58,156 bases of DNA from an uncultured Muribaculaceae bacterium (GCA_910577465.1 CAJTMM010000015.1:1-58156); one strand, 5' to 3'; shown: positions 8,896 to 17,811, counted from the first letter of the stretch. Numbers and translations: made by a program. The notes: a model not told the origin generated them from the letters alone.

Positions 8896-10671
8896 TTATT
8901 TATAGATGGGACCGTAATTCTTGCAAGCGCGGTAGTCGGAGCCTTCCTTGTCCATGCCGAAGGCGTTCCATGCGGCGGGACGGAAGAGCTCGTTGTCGTC
9001 GACATTGTGCATGCATACCGGAATACGCAGCATGGATGCGAGGGTTATCAGGTCCTTGCCTATGTGTCCATAGCTGATGGCTCCGTGGTTGGCGCCCCAG
9101 TTGTTCATTACTGAGTACACATCCTTGAATGCGGGCTTGTCGCAAAGACGGGGTACAAACCATGTGGTAGGCCAGGTGGGGTCAGTGCGCATGTCGAGAA
9201 TCTTGTTTATCTCGGGGTCGACATCCACGGTCCATCCTTCGGCAATCTGGAGTACCGGACCAAGACCTTTCACAAGGTTCAGGCGCATCATGGTCACTGG
9301 CATACCGCCTTTGGTAAGGAAGTTGGATGAGAAGCCACCTCCGCGGAAGTAATCGCGGTCGGCAGGATACCAGGTAGTAGCCTTGAGACATGCGTCCATA
9401 TCGGCGTCGGTCATTTCCCAAGAGGGCTTCATGCAGGGTTCGCCTTGTACGTTTACGCTTTGTCCAGTGGCATCAAGAGTAGTGGCGCCGGAGTTGATGA
9501 GGTGTATTATACCGCCTGCGGCACGTCCGGTAAGTTCTTTGCCAGTGACACGCTTCACAGCTTCGGGGCTCCAGTATGTACGTACGTCGGAGAACATCTG
9601 ACCGCAACCTGTAAGCAGGTGTCCGAACAGCATTGCCACGCCGTTGCAGGCATCGTTTTCGGTGGCGAGTACGAACGCCTCGCGTATGCCGTTCCAGTCA
9701 AACGATGTGTTCATGATGGCTTCGGCAAAGTCACCGTTGGGCTTCCAGTCGGTCCATTGACGCTGACCTTGGAATCCGGCGGCTATGGCGTTGTGACCGA
9801 GGGCTTCTTCCTTGAATCCAAGTTCCTTCAACCGGGGATTGCCGGTCATGAGGTCGCGGATTATGAGAGCCATCTTCACTACAAACTCCCAGTCTGCATC
9901 TTTCTGCTCGCGGGTTTTACGCTTTTCGGGGCGGTTCTTGAAGTCCTCGCCTTCGTTGCACTTGCAGTTCTTTTCGGTCCATGCCATGGCTTTGGCGTAT
10001 TCCACGGGGTCGTATATGCCTTCGTCCATGCGGCGGAGTATCTCAGTCTCGTCGACGCTTTCATTGCGCATTCCAAGGTATTCCTGGAAGAAATTGGGGT
10101 CAACGATGGAGCCGGCGATACCCATGCACATCGAGCCGATGGAGAGGTAGCTCTTGCCACGCATGTTGGCTACAGCCATGGCTGCACGTGCGAATCGCAA
10201 CAGCTTTTCAGCTACATCGGCGGGAATGGTGTTGTCGTCAAGGTCCTGCACGTCATGTCCGTAAATGCCGAATGCGGGCAGACCTTTCTGTGCGTGTGCT
10301 GCCAATACGGCGGCAAGATATACGGCACCGGGGCGTTCAGTGCCGTTGAATCCCCATACTGCCTTGGGCCAATAGGGGTTCATGTCCATGGTTTCCGAAC
10401 CGTAGCACCAGCAAGATGTCACGGATATGGTGGCACCTACGCCTTCGCGCTCAAACTTTTCGGCACATGCAGCGCTTTCAGCCACACGTCCTATCGTTGA
10501 GTCGGCTATCACACACTCTACGGGAGTACCGTCGGGGTTTTTGAGATTGTCGGAAATAAGTTTTGCCACTGCTTTGGCAAGATTCATGGTTTTTTCTTCA
10601 AGGCTTTCGCGAACACCACCCTGACGACCGTCAATGGTGGGTCGGATACCGATTTTGGGATATTTATTCAT
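8896..10671 (-). CDS. fucI: L-fucose isomerase
   Basis: The 591-residue length equals that of E. coli FucI. The start MNKYPKIGIRPTIDGRQGG is typical, so the ATG at 10671 was chosen over an upstream in-frame ATG at 10737 that would add 22 atypical residues. It converts L-fucose to L-fuculose using a divalent metal. Likely metal ligands are Glu in ATENDACNG, Asp in FSDVRTYW and His in GANHGAISYG. It is the first gene of the fuc operon and has its own promoter. No FucR-type repressor gene adjoins it, unlike the Bacteroides locus. Confidence 0.95.
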   Translation of the reverse strand: MNKYPKIGIRPTIDGRQGGVRESLEEKTMNLAKAVAKLISDNLKNPDGTPVECVIADSTIGRVAESAACAEKFEREGVGATISVTSCWCYGSETMDMNPYWPKAVWGFNGTERPGAVYLAAVLAAHAQKGLPAFGIYGHDVQDLDDNTIPADVAEKLLRFARAAMAVANMRGKSYLSIGSMCMGIAGSIVDPNFFQEYLGMRNESVDETEILRRMDEGIYDPVEYAKAMAWTEKNCKCNEGEDFKNRPEKRKTREQKDADWEFVVKMALIIRDLMTGNPRLKELGFKEEALGHNAIAAGFQGQRQWTDWKPNGDFAEAIMNTSFDWNGIREAFVLATENDACNGVAMLFGHLLTGCGQMFSDVRTYWSPEAVKRVTGKELTGRAAGGIIHLINSGATTLDATGQSVNVQGEPCMKPSWEMTDADMDACLKATTWYPADRDYFRGGGFSSNFLTKGGMPVTMMRLNLVKGLGPVLQIAEGWTVDVDPEINKILDMRTDPTWPTTWFVPRLCDKPAFKDVYSVMNNWGANHGAISYGHIGKDLITLASMLRIPVCMHNVDDNELFRPAAWNAFGMDKEGSDYRACKNYGPIYK

Positions 10672-10707
10672 GTTATATAAAGGATTGTGTTGTTTTTTTG
10701 GATGCAA

Positions 10708-10738
10708 CAAATATAATGAAATTTTATATACGCTCAAG
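10708..10738 (-). promoter_or_regulatory. fuc operon promoter
   Basis: On the minus strand, CTTG (10735-10738), 19 bases, then TATATTTG (10708-10715), a full -7 match. The expected start near 10701 leaves a leader of about 30 bases before fucI. Confidence 0.6.
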
Positions 10739-10764
10739 AACTTTTACGCTTAATATAATAAAAA

Positions 10765-10802
10765 GCAGCCGGCCATCTGCTATGATTGAGAATGGCCGGC
10801 TG
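10765..10802 (-). terminator. Terminator of the LRR gene
   Basis: A perfect 11-bp stem, CAGCCGGCCAT (10766-10776) with ATGGCCGGCTG (10792-10802). In the minus direction it is followed by CTTTTTATTATA. It separates the LRR gene from the fuc operon promoter. Confidence 0.8.
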
Positions 10803-10820
10803 AATTATAATATGTTTCGT

Positions 10821-13800
10821 TTATCGAATCATTATTTTTCTGGCGTTGGAGTTGACAGATATGATGTAGAATCCCGGAGCAAGGGTTATATGTCCTGAAT
10901 AGTTTCCGGTGGCGGTAAACGATTTTATGATTTGACCCTTGAAATCGTAAATTACGCAATGTGCGTTGTCAGGCAGATTTGTCAAATCCACATTGTTTCC
11001 GTTGATGGTTATGTCAAATGTGTTATCGTCGGTTACGGATCCGATTCCGGAGAATTCACCAATTGGTCTTATGTCGAACCAGTTTTCCCATGTGGGAGAA
11101 TATTTGTAATAGTCCACGGAAAATTCCGGTACATATAATGTTCCGTTGGCTACTACCTCCTCCGGGAAATTGACAAGTCCCTCGGGAGGGTATTCTGCAT
11201 AAGATTTTACATATTCGATTCCCGAACATTCATTAAATGAATTTTCACCTAAAGAGGTGGTTTTGTCACTCAAAGATATCCATTTCAATCCAGTGCATCC
11301 CTGGAATGCCTGTTTGCCTACAGAACTTACACCTCTCACTTCGACATACGGGAGGGATACGCATCCGGCAAATGCTGAAACGCCCAATCCATATAACGTC
11401 TCGGGAATTTCTATGTGGCTGATCAGGCTATCGTTTTGGAATGCCGCGGGGCCGATAATCTTTAGTGATTTGCCGAGGTCAAGATTCTTGAGAGATGTAC
11501 AGAACGAGAAACTGTTGTCGGCGATAGAAGACATACTTTCAGGAAATGATACATTGTCAAGAGATACACATCGTGAGAATCCATAGTCGCCTACTTGATA
11601 GGTCTCGTTACCGAATCTTACGGATCTCAGCAATTGGCAATTGTAGAATCCGTATTTCCCTATTGATTCGATATTGTCAGGAAGATACACCTCCTCGAGA
11701 CCCGTGTTTTGGAACATGTTCACTCCTACCAAGGGCACGTCGGGTCCGAATGTGAGGTTCTTCAGCTCGGGAATGTTATTGAACGGGCTCCGGAGATAGC
11801 TTACCTGGCGACCAACGTGAAGTGTTTCCACCGGGCAGCCATAGAAAGTACCATAATTATCGTTGCTTCCCTTTCCTGTGCTCACTAATTTTTTGCCATC
11901 GTTGAAAATTACAGTGGATAAAGACTTACAACCACTAAATGCGATGTCTTTTATTGAGTCTACTACTTGCGGTATGATTATCTCGCTAATGGATTTGCAT
12001 TCAAGGAATACACCTTCGTCTATAACGGGACATGATTTTGACAATATCACGGAAGTCATGGTTGAGTCATTTGCGAATGCATATCTGCCAACTTTTGTGA
12101 CTTTGTCCGGAATTACAATATTTTCGAGGCTAATCATGTCATAAAAAGCGCTGGCTCCTATAGTAGTCAGGCTTTCCGGAAGTTTTAGCTCCGTGCAACT
12201 GATGGCGCCATTGAGCAGGTTGTCACCGCAATAGGTCACCGTTCCGTTTTGTGAGAATGTGACATCCGAGAGTTCCGTCTGTCCATAAAATGGAGAATAT
12301 CCTCCTGTTGCCATTGTCGGTGGTGTATAATAAATGTCGCGTCCTATGTACAGCTTTCTTAGTGGCGAATATCCAAAAAGACTGTAGTGTTTGCTTTTGC
12401 TGAGTCCATAACCCACAGAAATGGGAGCCGCGGAATCTTCGAAGCTTACGTCCCTGAGTGATACGCATTTGTCGAATACATATTTCTCAATTGTTGTGGT
12501 TGCACCGGGAATGGCAATTGAAGAAATAAGACCGTCATTGCTAAACAAACTCTCACATAGCACTTTTACGCCTTTGGGTATGTTGACATGTTTTAGCGAG
12601 GTCATGTCGGCAAATGCACATTTGCCTAATTCAGTGATGCTTTCAGGGAGATACAGAGAGTCGCAGGCACTGGCCCCTTGAAGAAAATATTCGCCACAGG
12701 ATGTAACTGTGCCTGCAAGTGAGAATTCGACATCGGTAAGGCCTGTTTGCTTGCTAAACGGAGAAATATTGTAATTGGTAATACTATAATTGATGTTGCG
12801 CCCGATATATAATCGTGTCAATGGACAATCTTTGAACAATGGATTTGACTCTACATTGTTCAAAGATATTGGTTTCTTGGAATCCCTGAAAGTGAGTTCT
12901 TTAAGAGAGCGTGCGTTTTTAAAACATTTTCGTCCTATTTCTGTGGCTTTTCCGGGAATGGTTATTGATTTCAATGATATACAATTCATAAAAGTCTGTC
13001 GACCGATAGGCATTTCCAATTCTTCATTTTCAGCTTCTTCAAATGTTACGGAAACCAATGCAGAATCTCCATAACAGGCATAATTGTCCAGAAGCTCCAA
13101 ACTTTTAGGGAAGACCAGTTCCTGAAGACCCGAGCAGTTGGCTAACGCGCATAGATATATTTTCTTAAGATTCGGCGGCAATGTAAGTTTCTTTATGCCT
13201 GTACATCCGTTGAATAAATTGTGGTACAGGAAAGTTACGTTATCTCCAAGCGTTACGTTGATTATGCTTGACATTTGAGTGAATGGACCGCTGGCGTTTG
13301 TATTTGCTTCGTTGCCGGAGGGATAGGCACCGGTTGTACTTGAGTTATAAGTGATATTTCGGTTCAGTGTGAGGAACCGTATAGGGCAGCTTTGAAAATA
13401 ATAATGAGAATAATCTCCGGTGTTAATTCTGAGTTCTTCTTCGCCATATTTGAAAATTAAATAGGTCAGAGATGAACATCGGGTGAAGCTGCTCTCTCCC
13501 ATGTAAGTTACGGTTCCAGGAATTTCCATTCTGCTTAGTCCCGAGCAGCCATAGAATACCGATGCACCGATGGTCTTCAAGCCCTCGTTAAGACGGCAAA
13601 GTGCAATTCCGTAATCGTTGTAAAACGCATAGTTGCCAACGGATGTCACGGAAGCCGGGAAAATAATATCAGCCAGTGAAGTGCAGTTGCGGAATGCATA
13701 AGCCGGAATAGTCGTGATGGAGTCGCTTAATTGAGCTACGGTTAGACGGCTGCATCCATCGAATGCGTATTCCCCCATGGTAGAGAATTTGTTCGGTAAT

Positions 13801-14747
13801 ATTATTGCCGTGAGCGATGTGCAGTTTTGAAATCCTGCCCGGCCTATTTCTTTAAGGGAGTTTCCTATGGAGACTTCTGTGATACTGCTGCATGAAGCAA
13901 AAGCGTTATTGCCTATTTTTTGCAATGACTCCGGCAGACTGAGTCGTGTAATTGCAGCGCAATTGGCGAAAGCATTGTTGCCTATGGAGTCAAGTCCTTC
14001 GTTGAACTTAACGGACGCTAATTTCGAGCATCCCTGAAACGCATAGCTACCTATATCCTTTACATTGGGCATTGATATCAATGTTAGATTCGGTAGATTA
14101 TAGAAGAGATAGTCCAATATCTTTGTGCATTTTGGTCCTATGGTTACATTCGCAAGCTTTGTTGCACCATAAAACATTGAGTAGTCGTAGGAGGCAACAT
14201 TATCGGGGAACTCTCCGACATTGGAGTAGGGTAATTTATTGTATGCAATGTTTCTGCCAATATATACCTCTTCGAGGTTACTCAAATTAAATGGCTTTTG
14301 GTCGATTCCTGTTGCACTGGTTTTTTCGGTTGTGATTGAGATTTTACTGTCGCTATCCTCAAATATAAGCTTTTTTAGAGCCGTGCATCCTCCTAATGCG
14401 CGACTGTATATGTAATTGACTGTAGCGGGGATGGTGACTGATTGTATGGAAGTGCAATTGAAAAATGCGTATGAATCAATTGCAGTAACGGTATATTCCT
14501 TTCCTTGATAAGATATGGTGTCAGGAATGATGATGTGATTTGGTAGCGGACTATAATATGCTGGGTTTGAGCTCGAGCTTACCTCATGGGTTACGGTAGC
14601 TTCCAGCTTCAGGGTGTCGATGGTGTAATATATGCTGTCTACATATATTTGGGGGATTTCGGCGATGGCTTTTACGGCGGTGGAGAGAGTAAGCAGGAAT
14701 GCGAATGCGGCAAATCGCCTGATATGAGTTGCGTAGGATTGGTTCAT
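10821..14747 (-). CDS. BspA-type leucine-rich repeat surface protein with T9SS-like tail
   Basis: This 1308-residue secreted protein starts with a signal peptide (FAAFAFLLTLSTAVKAIAE). It is then almost wholly LRR_5 repeats of the BspA/Treponema pallidum type, with recurring 'IPxxVxxIGxxAFxxCxSL' units, about thirty or more. Several longer insert repeats contain YIGRNI. The final ~70 residues (VIYDFKGQIIKSF ... GHITLAPGFYIISVNSNARK) look like a type A T9SS sorting domain. It is probably exported by T9SS and anchored at the cell surface, where such proteins bind host or bacterial ligands. The base composition is more AT-rich than that of neighbouring housekeeping genes. Confidence 0.88.
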   Translation of the reverse strand: MNQSYATHIRRFAAFAFLLTLSTAVKAIAEIPQIYVDSIYYTIDTLKLEATVTHEVSSSSNPAYYSPLPNHIIIPDTISYQGKEYTVTAIDSYAFFNCTSIQSVTIPATVNYIYSRALGGCTALKKLIFEDSDSKISITTEKTSATGIDQKPFNLSNLEEVYIGRNIAYNKLPYSNVGEFPDNVASYDYSMFYGATKLANVTIGPKCTKILDYLFYNLPNLTLISMPNVKDIGSYAFQGCSKLASVKFNEGLDSIGNNAFANCAAITRLSLPESLQKIGNNAFASCSSITEVSIGNSLKEIGRAGFQNCTSLTAIILPNKFSTMGEYAFDGCSRLTVAQLSDSITTIPAYAFRNCTSLADIIFPASVTSVGNYAFYNDYGIALCRLNEGLKTIGASVFYGCSGLSRMEIPGTVTYMGESSFTRCSSLTYLIFKYGEEELRINTGDYSHYYFQSCPIRFLTLNRNITYNSSTTGAYPSGNEANTNASGPFTQMSSIINVTLGDNVTFLYHNLFNGCTGIKKLTLPPNLKKIYLCALANCSGLQELVFPKSLELLDNYACYGDSALVSVTFEEAENEELEMPIGRQTFMNCISLKSITIPGKATEIGRKCFKNARSLKELTFRDSKKPISLNNVESNPLFKDCPLTRLYIGRNINYSITNYNISPFSKQTGLTDVEFSLAGTVTSCGEYFLQGASACDSLYLPESITELGKCAFADMTSLKHVNIPKGVKVLCESLFSNDGLISSIAIPGATTTIEKYVFDKCVSLRDVSFEDSAAPISVGYGLSKSKHYSLFGYSPLRKLYIGRDIYYTPPTMATGGYSPFYGQTELSDVTFSQNGTVTYCGDNLLNGAISCTELKLPESLTTIGASAFYDMISLENIVIPDKVTKVGRYAFANDSTMTSVILSKSCPVIDEGVFLECKSISEIIIPQVVDSIKDIAFSGCKSLSTVIFNDGKKLVSTGKGSNDNYGTFYGCPVETLHVGRQVSYLRSPFNNIPELKNLTFGPDVPLVGVNMFQNTGLEEVYLPDNIESIGKYGFYNCQLLRSVRFGNETYQVGDYGFSRCVSLDNVSFPESMSSIADNSFSFCTSLKNLDLGKSLKIIGPAAFQNDSLISHIEIPETLYGLGVSAFAGCVSLPYVEVRGVSSVGKQAFQGCTGLKWISLSDKTTSLGENSFNECSGIEYVKSYAEYPPEGLVNFPEEVVANGTLYVPEFSVDYYKYSPTWENWFDIRPIGEFSGIGSVTDDNTFDITINGNNVDLTNLPDNAHCVIYDFKGQIIKSFTATGNYSGHITLAPGFYIISVNSNARKIMIR

Positions 14748-14784
14748 GTCTATAATATGGTTTTGTGTGCGTTACATTAATCAA

Positions 14785-15348
14785 TTATTCGAATAAATCT
14801 TTATTTATACAGAGGTAATCCTCGATTTCGAGAGCGTTCATTCCGTTCAGGGCGGGTATGTCGGCAAATGCGCTTACCGGGAGTTGCTCCTGGTTTATCG
14901 GCCGTTTCAGTGCTTTTTCAGCTCCGGTTTTTGTGCCGGCATGTATGTAGACTTGGTGTGGAAGTATTGGCGGTATCTGATGTTGACCTATTCTGACGGA
15001 AATGTCGTATATGGCAAGGTCTCCTACCCGATTTATTGACCTTATGTTCTTTTCTATCTCGGAATGGAGTTCGTCGAAGTCGCCGAATGTGTGTCTGATT
15101 CCATTTTTATGGAATTTGCCTGACTCGTCGAATCCGGCGTTTTTAAGATGCTCGTAGACTTTCTCGAGCAGTTTCGCTCCTAACCGGCGTTGATGGGAGA
15201 ATATACGACCTTCTGTAGAGCCAAATACCTGGTCGTGCAGTGTTCGGAGCGGAGCGTGGTTGACGCTGTAGGTGTATCCGCTTTGATGGGGGCTGCAACA
15301 ATTGCCTGGTCCGGAGCATCCTGGTGGATGTTTTTGTTTGCAAGTCAT
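14785..15348 (-). CDS. Unrecognised 187-residue protein, Cys-rich N terminus
   Basis: I cannot assign a family name. The ATG at 15348 is preferred: it puts the Cys/His cluster (MTCKQKHPPGCSGPGNCCSPH) at the N terminus, which could bind a metal, and an upstream start would run through the structured RNA. The C-terminal two-thirds contain SINRVGDLAIYDISVRIG, PHQVYIHAGTKTGAEKA and the ending ALEIEDYLCINKD. The first of these has the look of a helix-hairpin-helix. The pattern reminds me of a widespread hypothetical family, but I cannot check it. No signal peptide or membrane helix. The LRR gene follows 37 bases downstream. Confidence 0.7.
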   Translation of the reverse strand: MTCKQKHPPGCSGPGNCCSPHQSGYTYSVNHAPLRTLHDQVFGSTEGRIFSHQRRLGAKLLEKVYEHLKNAGFDESGKFHKNGIRHTFGDFDELHSEIEKNIRSINRVGDLAIYDISVRIGQHQIPPILPHQVYIHAGTKTGAEKALKRPINQEQLPVSAFADIPALNGMNALEIEDYLCINKDLFE

Positions 15349-15397
15349 AGTGATAGACCTATTAATGGTACCCCGGCTCACTATACGGATACGTGTT

Positions 15398-15739
15398 AAA
15401 AAATGAAAGCGTGAGAGCCTTATCTGTTGCCCGTCCCGCAGTCTGAGGCCTACCACAGCCCTTCCTAAGTGGGAACGGGCAACGATGACCTCACGCCGAT
15501 ACGTATATACATTGATTCTTATCACGCGTGTGAGTGCATGACAAGAAACCATACGGTATTATACATACCCATGAGCATCTATCGTTGCCAGTCCTTTGAC
15601 TTAGGTTTTTTGAAAGTGGTAGTTTCAGACCGCCAAAGAACAAACGTCGAGATAAACGCTTACTATAAAAGTTGCCCTCCCGCCTGATATTATTACCTCC
15701 GCAATAATCCCGGTCGGCGTGAGAACGTTTGCAAAATTA
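15398..15739 (-). ncRNA. Structured leader or small RNA with competing helices
   Basis: On the minus strand a -7 element TAATTTTG (15732-15739) precedes a transcript that would begin near 15725 with CTCACGCCGA (15723-15714). This pairs perfectly with TCGGCGTGAG (15499-15490). The same GCGTGAG (15496-15490) can instead pair with CTCACGC (15415-15409). That alternative closes a hairpin with a further GTTGCCCGT/ACGGGCAAC stem (15483-15475 with 15434-15426) and is followed by TTTCATTTTTT ending at 15398. Another helix (15547-15539 with 15524-15516) keeps pairing only on this strand through a G-U wobble. Candidates are an attenuator for the 187-residue gene (ATG 15348) or a free-standing RNA. No known riboswitch core was recognised. 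Confidence 0.5.
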
Positions 15740-15880
15740 CAAAAAATACGAATACTATAATGTTGAAACTTAAAAAAATAGGTATAGTTAATCTTAAGCT
15801 ATCAACCATGGGGCTGTGTGGATTGTTATTTCTGATGTAGTGGAGATATTTTCCGCGAATGTTTTTTAATGTGATATGAA

Positions 15881-16411
15881 ATGAAAAAGTTATTGATATT
15901 ATTATTGTGTGCTGCTTCGGGTATAGTTGCGGTCAGTGCGCGGGATACGGAGGTCAGTGTCAGTTACGGGGCAGAGCCGGCTATGGGGCATCTGGGCGTG
16001 TACCGTAATGACTGGTCGGGGTTGGACGGATGGGGTGCTGTCAACGCTACCATAGACCACCGCTTCGCTCCGAACCTGTGGATAGGTTTGAGCTATACAT
16101 ATTCGTCGGCAGATTCCGACCATGCTTCCAAGGGTCGGTATGGCGAGGTGACGTGGCACGGACTTATGGCAAATGTGCGCTATGAGTGGTATGTGCGCGG
16201 GGGATTGCTGCTGTATTCGCATGTGGGCGTGGGCGCGTTGGTGGAATATTTTTCGCCGAGCTGGGAAGATTCGTACAACAGGACGAATATGGCGTTCCAG
16301 GTGTCGCCCATCGGTGTGCAGTATGATTTCGGAAAACATGTGGGAGTGTTTGCTGAAGCGGGCTATGGCGTGCAAGGTGTTGTGAAGGCAGGAGTAAGGA
16401 TAGGGCTGTGA
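15881..16411 (+). CDS. Small outer-membrane beta-barrel protein
   Basis: The 176-residue protein has a signal peptide (MKKLLILLLCAASGIVAVSA) followed by alternating amphipathic strands rich in aromatic residues and glycine, for example 'ANVRYEWYVRGGLLLYSHVG'. It ends in a terminal strand (VVKAGVRIGL) suited to BAM recognition. It resembles the 8-strand OMP_b-brl families common in Bacteroidales. Function unknown. It stands alone, facing away from the structured RNA. A terminator is not evident before the rpsU promoter. Confidence 0.8.
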   Translation: MKKLLILLLCAASGIVAVSARDTEVSVSYGAEPAMGHLGVYRNDWSGLDGWGAVNATIDHRFAPNLWIGLSYTYSSADSDHASKGRYGEVTWHGLMANVRYEWYVRGGLLLYSHVGVGALVEYFSPSWEDSYNRTNMAFQVSPIGVQYDFGKHVGVFAEAGYGVQGVVKAGVRIGL

Positions 16412-16478
16412 CGGATGGGATATAATAAAAAATTGCGCCTAAATTATTTGACGAGTGTGGAAAATGGGGCAAAAAAGT

Positions 16479-16509
16479 TTTGAGATGTAAAAAACAATAC
16501 GTAATTTTG
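16479..16509 (+). promoter_or_regulatory. rpsU promoter
   Basis: TTTG (16479-16482), 19 bases, then TAATTTTG (16502-16509): an exact match to the Bacteroidetes housekeeping consensus. Transcription should start near 16515, leaving an A-rich leader of about 48 bases with no Shine-Dalgarno sequence. Confidence 0.75.
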
Positions 16510-16563
16510 CCCCGCAAAAAGCAATTGAGCAAATAATTAAATAAAAAACATAACGCAATTAAA

Positions 16564-16755
16564 ATGATTATCGTACAAGTAAAAGAAGGCGAGAACATCG
16601 AACGCGCACTGAAGAAATTCAAGCGTAAATTTGAGAAAACAGGCATCGTAAAGGAACTCCGCAGCCGTCAGGCTTTCCAGAAGCCTTCGGTAACTAACCG
16701 CAAGAAGATGATGAAGGCGGTTTATGTTCAGAAGCTCCGTGCCGTAGAGGAATAA
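16564..16755 (+). CDS. rpsU: 30S ribosomal protein S21
   Basis: This 63-residue basic protein starts MIIVQVKEGENIERALKKF and continues RKFEKTGIVKELRSRQAFQ, the S21 signature. S21 sits near the anti-Shine-Dalgarno region on the 30S platform and aids initiation. In Bacteroidetes it is one of the proteins associated with sequestration of the 16S 3' tail, which fits the scarcity of Shine-Dalgarno sites in this window. It has its own strong promoter, and two hairpin structures follow the stop. Confidence 0.97.
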   Translation: MIIVQVKEGENIERALKKFKRKFEKTGIVKELRSRQAFQKPSVTNRKKMMKAVYVQKLRAVEE

Positions 16756-16797
16756 TAGGAATCCTCCGCCACTGATTTTTATTTGAACTCCATAGAG

Positions 16798-16843
16798 GAG
16801 AATCCGATATAGTATCGGGTTCTCTTTCGTTGTACAACGAAAG
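16798..16843. terminator. Hairpin plus 20-bp perfect palindrome downstream of rpsU
   Basis: The stem GAGAATCCGATA (16798-16809) with TATCGGGTTCTC (16813-16824) has one T-G pair and a 3-base loop, and is followed by TTTCGTT. It runs directly into a self-complementary 20-mer, CTTTCGTTGTACAACGAAAG (16824-16843). The first element is probably the rpsU terminator. The palindrome, 49 bases before the next ATG, could be a second hairpin or an operator. Confidence 0.55.
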
Positions 16844-16892
16844 ATGGATTGTCTGTTTGTAGACTAATGGAACCTTTTACTTTATAAGAATT

Positions 16893-17792
16893 ATGAAACT
16901 TAACAAGTTGGTGGGACTTTTGGCAGTATTGCTGCTGAATGTGTCTGTGCTTGAGGCCAAGCAGCCCAAGCATGTGGTGTTTGTGGGTTTTGACGGCTGG
17001 GGTGCTTATAGTATGCCCAAAGCCGATATGCCCAATGTAAAATCGTTGATGGATGCGGGAGCGTGGACCATGAAGAAACGTTCGGTGCTGCCTTCGAGCA
17101 GTGCCATAAACTGGGCATCGATATTCATGGGTGTGGGTACGGAAGGCCACGGATATACCGAATGGGGCAGCCGCACTCCCGAGATACCGTCGATAGCACT
17201 GTCGGAACACGGTATTTTCCCGACTATCTTCACCATAGTGCGCGAGCAGAAACCGGAAGCTGCGACCGGGGTGATACATGAGTGGGAAGGCATAGCTTAT
17301 CTTGTGGATACGCTCGCGCTGAGCCATCACCGTCATGTGCCTTCGGGGGAGAACAATGACTCCCGCGCGGTTACCGCCGCCGCTGTCGATTATATAATGT
17401 CGGCGCGTCCGTTGCTGCTTGCGGTGACTTATGACAATCCCGACCATGTGGGTCATGCCGCAGGTCATGACACGCCGGAATACTATGACATACTCACATA
17501 CGTGGACGCTCGTCTGGGCGAGATTATTGAAGCTACCAAGCGTGCGGGCATCTACGACGATACGGTGTTCATAGTAACATCTGATCATGGTGGCGTGGGC
17601 TGCGTTCATGGCGGCAAGTCGCTGATGGAGATGGAGACTCCGCTCGTGATGGCCGGCCCCGGAATAAAGAATGTGGGCGAGCTGAAAAGTGCCGTGATGC
17701 AGTTTGACGTGGCGCCTACCATAGCTTCTCTGCTCGGTGTCACACCTCCGCAGCCGTGGACCGGACGTGCTGTTACGGAAGCCCTGGAGTAA
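16893..17792 (+). CDS. Secreted alkaline-phosphatase-superfamily phosphodiesterase
   Basis: The 299-residue protein has a signal peptide (residues 1 to about 22) and the type I phosphodiesterase/nucleotide pyrophosphatase fold. Metal and catalytic features are D34 in VGFDGWG, the nucleophile region LPSSSAINWASI (about 67-78), NPDHVGHAAGHDTPEYY and TSDHGGVGCVHGG. It should hydrolyse phosphodiesters or phosphomonoesters in the periplasm. Family members act on nucleotides, phospholipids or sulfated and phosphorylated glycans, so the substrate is open. At 299 residues it is compact for the family. A strong terminator follows. Confidence 0.88.
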   Translation: MKLNKLVGLLAVLLLNVSVLEAKQPKHVVFVGFDGWGAYSMPKADMPNVKSLMDAGAWTMKKRSVLPSSSAINWASIFMGVGTEGHGYTEWGSRTPEIPSIALSEHGIFPTIFTIVREQKPEAATGVIHEWEGIAYLVDTLALSHHRHVPSGENNDSRAVTAAAVDYIMSARPLLLAVTYDNPDHVGHAAGHDTPEYYDILTYVDARLGEIIEATKRAGIYDDTVFIVTSDHGGVGCVHGGKSLMEMETPLVMAGPGIKNVGELKSAVMQFDVAPTIASLLGVTPPQPWTGRAVTEALE

Positions 17793-17811
17793 ATAAGGGC
17801 TTGAGTGATAT

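Noticed and set aside
9445..10500. Plus-strand 351-codon frame opposite fucI
   Set aside because: Antisense of a full-length L-fucose isomerase; Gly/Val/Cys-rich translation without family features.
15398..15739. Cobalamin riboswitch, tmRNA, RNase P RNA or retron msr/msd
   Set aside because: The conserved cores (B12 box, tag reading frame, GAGGAAAGUCC-type segment) are not seen, and no reverse transcriptase gene adjoins.
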